NCBI RefSeq assembly: GCF_003590095.1
Contig: NC_039484.1
Span: forward strand, 1,240,001-1,304,000
Direction: 5' to 3'
Origin: Trichoplusia ni
Taxonomy: Eukaryota; Arthropoda; Insecta; Lepidoptera; Noctuidae
Length of the DNA: 64,000 nucleotides
The notes beneath the pieces were generated by a model that was given only the letters and a program-made list of their open reading frames with translations, was not told the origin of the DNA and searched no databases. A program made the position numbers and the translations under genes. Shown here one piece after another: positions 12,757-22,800 of the stretch (its first letter is position 1; each line of letters opens with the position of its first letter).

Positions 12757-12934
12757 AACGTAACACCGTGTCTCGCTGAACCATTGCTTTGCATGTACCC
12801 GCTAGCTCCAGATACCCACTAGATCACTCAGGTAGTGCCCGTGAATGTGATAACAATAGTGTTGTGATGTGTAGTGTTGTGATCTGATCATTCTGTTTTC
12901 TTTTGACAGAAAGTGCGGAGGCAGTGACGTCATC

Positions 12935-12952
12935 ATGCGGTTGTTTGCGCTG
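12935..12952 (+). CDS. Gene A, coding exon 1 (MRLFAL)
   Basis: This exon has six codons, ATG CGG TTG TTT GCG CTG, followed directly by the donor GTAAAT in phase 0. It is paired with exon 2 at 27676 because the joined N-terminus gives a good signal peptide (MRLFALMLFCTALVTISA, then EPD) and the strand and phase agree. The TATA box is about 185 nt upstream. The 5' UTR may itself hold a small intron (donor CAG/GTAGTG at about 12831, acceptor TTTTCTTTTGACAG ending at 12910); this is suggestive only. The pairing is inferred and needs transcript data. Confidence 0.65.
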
Positions 12953-14309
12953 GTAAATGTTGTTTTATGTTATGTAATGTAATGAGAGTATTCCGCAATT
13001 GAAGTAAAGTTCAAGTTTGTTTCTCAATTGTGCTAGTATTGATTAGTGTTTCGATTAGTATGGATACAAAGTTTATAAAGTTTCTTAATCAAAATTGGCA
13101 AATTCTAAATAGTACCATGATTCAGTTGTTCGAAACTACCCTACGTTTTGATTTGATATGAAGGCTAGGCAACTTGAAAATTAGAGAACCAAACTAAAGG
13201 TGTATTAAAGCTATTGCTGATAATTTTTATTTAGACATCATATGAGAGCTTTTTATGATAGTTCATTAGTTTTGATTAAGACTTTAGAGCTTTATTGTAA
13301 TAAACCATAACACGTTACTCTTAGCATGAAATAAATGAATGTGTCAGTGACCTCCATAAGTTCATGATAAGTTTTCTGCCCCGTGGTTGTTTGTAAATAA
13401 AGCAAATATGATAATATTTTACTGTGGTTATCTGCCTCCACTGTCTTATCTTGGAAAATGGGTTTCTAAGCCGACTGATGTCAAAGTTTGAAATAAAAAC
13501 AATCAGATGATAATACACAACCATTTAAGATCGTCTTTAATATTCTTTGGTTTGAGCAGTAAGCAGGTTGCATTGTTTAAAGTACTGTCTGGTGAAAAAT
13601 AGACTCTTCTCTAAATTGCTATCCATCCATGATAAGAATAAGGTTTTTAATACAATTAGGTGAAATAACGTATAACATTACAAATGTTTACTTGAGGATG
13701 TGTATATTATAGTTGTAAATCATTCTGACAGGTGATCGATTTCAAATCACCGACCTGTTTTTTTTGTTCCGTATTCTAAGTGTAAAAGAAACCTATTATT
13801 GAGGCTTTTTCTATCTCTATCCATCTTTTGTTCACTAGACTGTATCTTATAAACCGTGATAACTACAGCTTAAATTTCAACAGATAGTCTTTTGCGGTTA
13901 TAGCTAAAATGAATCGGCCCAGTCAAAAATTTCATTTCTATCCAATTTTTTTGGTTTTTCTTAACCTATTTGACAGAACCCTCAATTTTGTGAGTTCAAC
14001 TCGCATTTGATCCGTTTTTTGTAAATTGTGTTATTCCCATATCTAAAACCATGTTAGACATGTTTGGGCAAGGTTGCTAATAACGATAACTTTCTAGTGC
14101 TTGAGATAAGTATGCAAATAAACACGGTTGTCTCTCCATTATCATACAATTTTGGATGTTTGATATTATTTACGTAATGTGACTTAATATGCTATTTAAA
14201 TATACTTTCATAGAATGTGACTTTCTTTAATATGTGACAGCATAATTTTGGAATACATAATTCAGTTAAGATGAGGTTAAATATGGCTTTTGACGTAATT
14301 ATATGACGC

Positions 14310-14710
14310 TTAACACAAAGCGGGAGAAGTCTTTTAATGATTCACCTTCCGGAAAAGGCGGTTTCTTTCCAAAATACATCTGGTCCTTTCACGGGCCAGC
14401 AGGTGATGACCGGTCCGATCTGGACCAGGCCCGTTTCGGACGGTGCGGTCGTGTTTCACGCGCGCCTTAAAGAGAAGTCAGCTCTGTAGAGCTAATTAGG
14501 GCTGATGCCTGCCGGGGCAGGGGGATTGTTTGAAAGGTGTACCGCAGCCCCGGTACACGAAGGAGAAAAGAAGGAACATGGGTGGGTTTTAGTCAGTAGA
14601 TGTCTGACACACCGGAACTCAAAGTGGAAGGAGTCGTTTGATGATTTTCCACCCGAAAACATGGGGGTACCGGTAGATACTCTACGGGTGTACATAGCCG
14701 CCATAATATA
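14310..14710 (+). repeat. Dispersed lepidopteran repeat, GC-richer than surroundings
   Basis: Contains GGTGATGACCGGTCCGATCT, CAGCCCCGGTACACGAAGGA, ACATGGGTGGGTTTTAGTCA and GTCGTTTGATGATTTTCC. These motifs match my recollection of a repeat scattered through noctuid-type genomes. The open frames on both strands (about 14492-14756) overlap each other and arise from its GC content. The termini are not defined, and the family identity needs a repeat-library search. Confidence 0.5.
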
Positions 14711-15167
14711 TGAGATACGTTTTGTTGCAGATGCTTCGTTTTTTCATATAATGTAATACTCATGCGTGTTTATCGGGATCGTTCAACTAGTTTCCGACCT
14801 AAAAAGAGTACTTAATCATTTCGCTGAAGTTTGACTTGAACTTTGCCTATAGATTTAATAGAAGAAAGCTGTCTGGTTTCAAAGCGTTCAAGTATTTTAA
14901 AATGTCAATTTCTACAGCATACGATAATGTATAAACACACAAATAAAACTCTTGACTACCACACATACACGCACACTTAACGACTTTAAACTAGTCTGTA
15001 GAATATGTCTGCTGAACACTTAAAGTTCTATAACGTCTAGCGTCATAAAAACTCTAAAATAGACATGCAATTTCCGTATCACCGCATTTCATCTCCGAGA
15101 AGAAATTTCATTTCTGATGCCGGCTTTCTATAAGGTTATGTTCCCCTCATGGCTATAATTAATATAT

Positions 15168-15365
15168 AATATACTAGCTGTTGCTCGCGGCCTCGCCTCT
15201 TGAATTTCGGTTATAGCTGCAAAAGCCTATACATATGACAATCCGAGGTGACTCCATTTCAAAAGATCCACCCTTTTGGGCGTGAGGAGGTAACAAACAT
15301 ACACACACACGCATTAACAAACACACTCACATACTTTCGCACTCATAACATTAGTGTGACATTTA
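15168..15365 (+). repeat. TE 3'-end relic (CTAGCTGTTGCTCGCGG type)
   Basis: Starts with ACTAGCTGTTGCTCGCGGCC and ends in a CA-rich tail followed by ACTTTCGCACTCATAACATT. This is the layout of a repeat family widespread in Lepidoptera. A related copy is at 51458-51645, and a partial minus-strand copy is at 16650-16770. Confidence 0.55.
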
Positions 15366-15957
15366 TTCTGATACATGACCTAATAGAAGAAAGAAGGTGG
15401 GAGCCCACCTTAAAATGGAAGAAGGTGGTCTTTTGTCTATAATTATTTCGGTCTTACTAAAAAAGAGTAATTTTTTTAAGAGGCCTACAGCGGTACAAAA
15501 TCTTTAGTAATAAATTTAAAAATAGTTCATTTCAATAGTTACTTTAAAAGGCTTGATTGGTCCACTTAAAACAACCGAAGGTCTTTTTTGCTTCTTCGCT
15601 AAAGCGTTCATTGGTAAAATGTGTAGCAATATACAGAAAAAATGTTGTGGCTAAAAATAATTGACTTTTGTAGCCTTGAAAATAACTATTAAATACTGCT
15701 AAATAGAATTTTAAGAATATTAACAATCGTCACTTCACACTTGCGATGAATGTCAACGTCTGTTTAAAAGCAACATTGCTAATCATTTATAAATAAACGG
15801 TGTGCTCAAGAAAGTATAACTCATATGATTCCGAGAGGCAGATTTTCAAACTATTTCTTTGCTAACACTAAAACACAATAAATACTTAAATGATATATAA
15901 GTTAAAAGATGCGTTCATTTATATATTTCTTAAACGACGTCCGCGCTTATAGTTCAT

Positions 15958-16125
15958 ACCTTGTGTCACGGCAATTTCACAGACACAGGCACAACCAGAC
16001 TTAGGGCAAGCATTCTTGGAATACACAAACGTTTGTCCTACGCGGAGATCGAATACGCGCCACGTTGCCTATAGTGGGTTTTGTGTCGTGACTTGTACGA
16101 CTATCCGTGCAGGCAAATACATTTC
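15958..16125 (-). repeat. tRNA-derived SINE, diverged copy
   Basis: The minus strand carries ATTCGATCTCC (box B-like), then ACAAACGTTTGTGTATTCCA and TGCTTGCCCTAAGTCTGG. This is the same body as the SINE at 9840-9985 but more diverged, and its box A is eroded. Confidence 0.55.
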
Positions 16126-16649
16126 ATATGATCGCTATAAATATATTAACAAGATAGCAGGTTTTACATCAAATTAACTCCTATTCATTTCAAACGGTTT
16201 CGCATAGAAATGGAGAAAATCATTTATGTATGTGACTTTGCTCTGGACGAGAACTGTATTCCTAAACTACTCAGAAATGTATAGAAATACACTTTAGATG
16301 TAATAGGGGCAAATCTATGACCGTGCAGTGGCAGTATTCTAAATAACCAGGCTATTAGGACGCCGGTAGCAACAACCTAGCTTTCTTCAGCAGTAACTTA
16401 GAATATAGGTGCACATGTAGTTTTCAAATCCGTTTCTTTCGGCTTTTTCGTAATTATCATCATCAGCGTATAATAGCACACTGGTGGACATACACCTTTT
16501 GTTTATGCCAATCTCCGCCATCATTGTTCATCATCAAGAAAATCTAAATACCAAACAAATGTTTAATAATAACCTCTCTGTCTTTTGAAAATTCTGGCCG
16601 CGTGCACAAGCACACCAGACAAGATTGTGATCACCTTCATATAATTGAA

Positions 16650-16770
16650 TTGTTTTTATCATACTTAAAAAGCGCGAAAGTTGGATATATGGAAGTATGC
16701 ATGTTTGTTTCTCTTTCACGCAAAAACCACTAAACGGATTTAGACAAAACTCATTTATTTTAATCAAATT
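16650..16770 (-). repeat. TE 3'-end relic, minus orientation
   Basis: The reverse complement reads AAATCCGTTTAGTGGTTTTT followed by GCGTGAAAGAGAAACAAACA. It matches AAATCCGTTCAGTAGTTTTT plus a GAAAGAGGAAGAAACA tail in the copy at 51458-51645. It is a truncated repeat just upstream of the TIR element at 16784. Confidence 0.5.
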
Positions 16771-16783
16771 GATCAATACCTCC

Positions 16784-17037
16784 TATACAGGGTGTTTACT
16801 TTAAAGTGTATTTTTTTATTAAAAATGGGTAAAACAGAAATATTAAGTTTTTTTTTAAATCTTTTATACTTATACACTTTAAAATTAAGAAAGTGGTGAA
16901 ACAAGAAGAAAGAAAAAAAAAATATTTAAGAATATCCAGTGGGCCAGGGCCAAATAAATTAGGGCTGAGTAAGTAGCAGATGACCCCACCTATCCACCAT
17001 TTTCGTATGTTCAACGTTCTGCCAAACACTCTGTATA
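16784..17037. mobile_element. Short TIR element (MITE-like), about 250 bp
   Basis: The left end TATACAGGGTGTTT (from 16784) and the right end AAACACTCTGTATA (to 17037) are inverted copies with one mismatch. Both termini read TACAG(G/A)GTGTTT flanked by TA, which is consistent with a TA target duplication and Tc1/mariner-type mobility. The interior has no transposase, so it would be non-autonomous. The minus-strand open frame at 16796-17089 crosses the element end and is not a gene. Confidence 0.6.
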
Positions 17038-17099
17038 TAAAAACAAACCAGGCTATATCTGTAGATGGAAAGGGGTACCTTTGTCTCACTGTTCCTTTA

Positions 17100-18355
17100 A
17101 TAAGGTTTAAGGTTATAAACTATATACAATAAACATTCCACTCCTAAACAATCAGTTATTCATTGAAGCCCTATTCTTCACAAATATGTCACCAACGACA
17201 TTCTTCTGTAGTGTATAATTAAATGTTGTTTTAATTTATGTCAATTGCTTAACAGTCATTGCATAATAATGTTGATAGCGAAGGTAAACTATTATTTGCT
17301 ATTAAATGTATAATTACATGTATAAATATGCTGAATGTGTAAAAGGTTGACGATTCAAATTAAGGTTAATTGTTAAAAGCTGTATCTCCTTTTAAAGCCT
17401 CTATGCACATCGTATTTTTTTGGTAGGATAAGAATCAAGACAGTTCAAAATAAAATAAAACATAGCATTAAGCATTGTAAGTTAAAGCTGGCTCAAGGAA
17501 CTAAATAACACGTCAAAACTTAAATAGAACGTCGACGAATAGGACTTTGTTTAATTGGAATACTGGTCTGTCTTGTTCGTATTAATTTGACTCGCTCAAT
17601 ACAACTTATAGTTTTATTGAGAACTCTTTTGTTTCACAAACAAAAGCTAAACTAGTAAGGTATTTTTTCAAGCTATATACAATACGTGTATTAGAGATTA
17701 TTTCATATCAGCGTAAGTTTCTAACACAGCATACAATTAATATGTACCGTAACATAGGTTTAAATCTCATATACATACTACACTTGTTACGCAAGGAAAC
17801 GTATAATAACTGCTTCTTCCCACGGCGATAAAGTTCTATTTGCTAACACAGGATAAGATAATAAATAAATGTTCATCGTAAACAGTTAAATGTTTTGATT
17901 AAGTAACAAAAGCTATATGTATAAACTTTCTCGTTTTGAATGTTGGATAGAGACGTTATATATTTATGTTAGAGGTTCTCGCGGTAATCTTAGGATGTAA
18001 ATACAATGCTAGATGCGTTGCTATGCGAAGATAAGGTTGGTTTTATAGAAAAGAGTACGTATCCAATAAATTACTTGTCTTTAAGAAAATGTTAAAGATA
18101 AAAATCTGCAGTTTTTTTTGGTATAAATAACGCTACAATCGACATTGACCAGCAAATTCTATATATTAGAGCGATTCAACTAGCCTTAGCTTGCTAGCTC
18201 GCTAACTAGCTTAACTACTGGCAAAGTTTTGTAGACCAGGGGATGTACCACTAACTTTTTCAAGAAATTTTCTTAAAGTTGCCACAGCATTGGAGCGCAA
18301 TAACACGGCGTAGCGCGACATCTTTCTTTGACACCCGCAATAAAACGTGTAATCT
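17100..18355. other. Intron sequence, nothing recognised
   Basis: AT-rich intronic DNA. There is a cluster of small TAGC palindromes near 18180-18215 (CTAGCCTTAGCTTGCTAGCT) without a clear role. No coding signal. Confidence 0.5.
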
Positions 18356-18359
18356 ATAA

Positions 18360-18425
18360 GAGGCAGATAATAAAAGACTGGAAGCTGACCCCAACATAGT
18401 TCGGAAAAGGCTAGGATGATGATGA
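18360..18425 (-). repeat. CCCAACTATG-family repeat fragment, minus orientation
   Basis: The reverse complement reads CATCATCATCCTAGCCTTTT, then AACTATGTTGGGGTCAGCTT and CCAGTC. It matches the copies at 8925 and 60830. Confidence 0.6.
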
Positions 18426-19567
18426 CGTGACAGAAGGTCTGTCACCCTGTAGGGTATCATTACTGCTGTGTATATAATAGTTGAAAACGAGCTGTAACAT
18501 ACAGACATACTGATACATTGCTGCTATCAATTAAGTAATCGTTCACCATCTATGCCTTAGAAAATATTTTTTCTAATCTCATAACGCATAACGTTGATTC
18601 CATAATACGCCGAAACATAACATGCGAAAGACGTAATGCTTTCCGCTTTTTGCGGAATTAGTAGAATCAGTAAAATATGCAAATATGCACATATATGCGC
18701 ATTTGTGCCGTATTCAGTCGGCTTATTTGTCGGTTGTGTAATTTATAGATGATCTGTCGACAAACTTGTGTTATATAAGGTTAGAAGTATAACTTATACA
18801 TATGCAATCATGCTATTTATTTATCTTTGAGTTTCATAATTTTTGTTTGTACGAGTCATTATGCATATATTACTGTCATATCGTGTCACCATGTTTGAAT
18901 ACTTTTTAAATCTTAAATATTGTTAAACCACATTTAACTCAGACACTATAGCCAATATTTACTAAATGATAACCATTGATAACACTAAAAAGATTCCTTT
19001 AAATAATTGACGTAAGATCGAAACTAGAATAAATACATGTAGTTGTTCTAAATAAAGGGTGGTCTTTTATCCGATAACTGTACGGTACAATAAAGTGCAG
19101 ACGGCGTGCGATGCGAGCATATGCGTCGCATAGTAATATACCGGTCACTCGCACGCGCATGCAAACATGATACAATCTTGAATTATACTAACGGTTTGGA
19201 CTGCAGATTTAAACGACTAAAAACTTAGTGAATTTATTTTCACCTTATTTAAGAATTGTTTATTTCAGTTTAAAATACAGGCTGGCCCAAAAATAGGCAT
19301 AACTTAAAGAAGTACTTGACCAAGATGATTTTATGTTTATGATTTAATCAAAACTGACTTATCCCCATAAAAATATTAAAAAAAACATAACAACATAGTA
19401 TTGTTTTGACTTAAATATATTTTTAAATATATTTCTTCTTTATTCTTATGACAAAAAAGAGTTGCGTTCACTTTTGACAGTGCGTGTAATTAAGATTTGT
19501 AGATCGTAAGCATAATTTATAAGAAGCAACTAAAAAATTTAGCTTTACATCCAACATTATTAACTAC

Positions 19568-19801
19568 TGTTTAGGCACAAGACTTGGAGCTTCTTAAGTA
19601 AAACTCTGAATATCTTCGTATTTTGTATAATTAGGAAACTTTAACAAATTACAAGCAGCAGAGCTGTCTTAGTTGGAATCGTATATTTTTTTAGAAGAAA
19701 AAATCTACCCACACAGATAGAAACATTTATCAAAAGTAAAAAAGTAAGAGAATCAACATGTTTATAGTCGCTTTGCTAATAAAAAGTTTTAGGCGTAAAC
19801 A
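19568..19801 (-). repeat. BEL/Pao 3' LTR
   Basis: 234-bp terminal repeat, identical by eye to 25851-26084. On the minus strand it starts TGTTTACGCC and ends GCCTAAACA. It is the 3' copy because it follows the stop codon and polypurine tract of the minus-strand polyprotein. Confidence 0.95.
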
Positions 19802-19812
19802 TATCCTCCCCC
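19802..19812 (-). other. BEL/Pao polypurine tract
   Basis: The minus strand reads GGGGGAGGATA immediately before the 3' LTR, between the TAG stop of the polyprotein and the LTR start. This is the expected position for the plus-strand primer. Confidence 0.75.
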
Positions 19813-19821
19813 GTTGAAGGT

Positions 19822-22800
19822 CTAGGCTTCAACCTTGAAATTAGAAGATAGACAATCCGAAGTAGGCAGAGGACACAGTCGAATGAGAGAGCGTCGCAAC
19901 TGGCCCCTTGAAGTGCGGACGTCTGCCACACGAGGAATGCCGTCTGGTCCAGGGAACAGTTGTACCACACGCCCGAGACGCCAGCTTAGAGGTGGCACGT
20001 TTTCTTCATGCAGAAGAACAAGATCCCCAATGTTTAGCCTTGTGGTGTTGGACTTCCATTTAGTGCGTAGTTGAAGTTCGGATATATATTCTCGCCTCCA
20101 TCGGTTCCAGAAATCCCGTCTTATTTGCTCAAGGCGGGCGTAACGTTGTAGGTGGGTAGCCTTGCAGTCGTCGAGTGCTGGAGTTGGCAGAGCATTGAGT
20201 GGTCTGCCAATCAAGAAATGCCCTGGGGATAAGGAAAGGAAATCGTCAGGGGATGACGACATTGGGCACAAGGGACGGCTATTTAACACTGCCTCTACTT
20301 GTGCGAACAAAGTACAAAGTTCCTCGAATGTGAGATGAGTATTTCCCATTACTCTTTTAATATGGTATTTAGCAGCCTTGACACCAGCCTCCCAGATTCC
20401 ACCAAAATGAGGACTGTAAGCTGGTATAAACGAAAACTTTATCCCTTCCCCAGTCGCGAACTCAGAGAGAGATTGAGAGTTGTTTTTTAGGAAATGACTA
20501 ATTTCTTTCGCAGCGGCAACGAAATTTCGTCCATTGTCGGAACAAATCTCCGCTGGTAGACCGCGACGTGCAACAAAGCGACGGAGTGTCATTATAAAAG
20601 ATTCTTTGGTCAAGTCACTGACTGGTTCTAAGTGAACGCATTTAAACCGCAAACAAATAAACAAACACAAATAACATTTTGATAATTTAGCACCACGTCC
20701 TTTTCTATTTAGGATGAAAAATGGACCGGCATAATCAACACCAACTGATTTAAATGGATAGTCAATTGAAATTCGATGAGCAGGTAAATTACCCATTTTA
20801 GGATTTAAGGTTTGACCCCGAACACGCACACAGGTAAAGCATTGATTGACAACGCGCCTAGCAAGTTTCCTGCCATTAATAGGCCAAACAGAATCTCTAA
20901 CAGTTGCTAGCAGTAGCTGTGGACCAGCATGCAAATGTTTAAGATGTTCGCGTATAAAATAAAGTTTTGTCACATAGTGAGAAGAATCTAACAGTACTGG
21001 ATGTTTTTTATTGAACGAATAATTAGAATTATCTAATCTCCCACCAACCCTAATCAATTGAGCAGTGGAGTCAAAAAATGGAGATAAACTTAATAATTTA
21101 GATTTTGAGGACAATATTTTATTGGCAAGCAATATTTTATATTCAGAAGAAAAAGATTGTTTTTGCACGACTCGACAAATAAAGTTAAAGGCATTATTTA
21201 ATTCATTTGCTGTTAAAAATCCAGATAATTTATTGTGCTTATTTGATTGTTTGGAATTATGTAAAAATCTTAAAACATATGCAAATACTCGCTGTAACTT
21301 AGTAAAATTTGAAAAATCTTTAAAATCGAAAGAAGACTCAGGTAAATTAATATTATGAGCTTTAATTTCAAGTAAATCACTAGATTTGTTTGGGTTTAAT
21401 ATAGGCCATTGCGACTCATCACTATACAAATAAGATGGACCTTGCCACCACATGGTATTATCGTGGAGCTGGCAAGCATTTACACCACGTGAAATTAAAT
21501 CCGCAGGATTTGCGTCAGTAGGAACATAACGCCATGACTTTCGATCAGTAAGATCTAGAATTTCAGAAGTTCTATTTGCAACAAAAGTTTTTAGTTTGCT
21601 TGGATCGTTGTTGATCCAGCAAAGAACGACATTAGAATCGCACCAATGTGTAATTTTTGAAGGAGTTAGTCTTAAGCTATCGGTAACGGATTTACATAAG
21701 TTTGCTGCCAATAACGCTGCACACAGCTCGAGGCGAGGTATTGTGGTTGGTTTCACTGGAGCCACCTTAGATTTTGAGCATAGAAGCCTTACTGTTACCT
21801 CGTCATTTTCATTCAGCGATCTCATGTAGATACCAGCCCCGTACGCGACTTGTGAAGCATCACAGAATGAGTGAAGCTCAATGAATTTTGGTGAATCACA
21901 GATAACCTTACGTGAAATATGAAGTTCTGCCAGCAAAGGTAAGTTTTTAGAAATTTCATACCAATTTTCCTTTAAATCATCAGGCACAGGCTGATCCCAG
22001 TCAATGTCCTTGCGCCACAACCTTTGTATGAGTATTTTTGCTTGAATTATGCACGGACTTATCAAGCCAAGTGGATCAAAAATTTTAAAAGATTGTGAAG
22101 TTATGAATCTCTTAGTAATTAAATCATTTGAATTTATAGAATTTATTTTTACAGGTATATGGAATGTGTCATTTTCAGGATCCCAGCCGAGGCCGAGAGT
22201 ACTGGAAGACTCACTTAAGGTGAGTTTATCTTTTGTATTAATTTCGACGATATTATGAAATAATTCAGGTAAGTTAGTTTTGAATTTTCGCAATGGGAAA
22301 CAAGCTGAATTTAGAGTAGTAGTTAAGGCCTTTTGAATATATTTTAGTTGACTTTCGCTATCTGAGCCGGTGATCACGTCATCGACTAGAAAGTCATTTT
22401 GAATTATTGTTTTTATTAATTCATCATCGCACTCTTCTCCCACCTGCCAAAGACATTTTGTGCTAAGGTAACTGGCACTTGCAGTACCGTAAGTAACAGT
22501 ACCTAGTCTCAGAGTTTGGATAGGATGAGACTCGTCTTCTCTCCATAATATTAATTGAAGGTTACAATCCTCCTGGGCCACAGCAATTTGTCTGTACATT
22601 TTGGCTATGTCCCCAGTAAGAATGTACTTGTATTGACGCGCTCTAACCAAAATGGAAAAAAGAGAATTTTGTAAATTAGGTCCTATCATGAGAATATCAT
22701 TCAGAGAGTATCCAGAGGCAGTGGGAGCGGAGCCGTCGAAGACCACTCTGATTTTAGTGGACTCACTGTCTTCCTTGAAGACAGCATGGTGACCTAGAAA

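Noticed and set aside
14492..14756. Open frames of 70 and 83 codons on opposite strands
   Set aside because: They lie within a GC-richer dispersed repeat and overlap each other. The open length follows from GC content.
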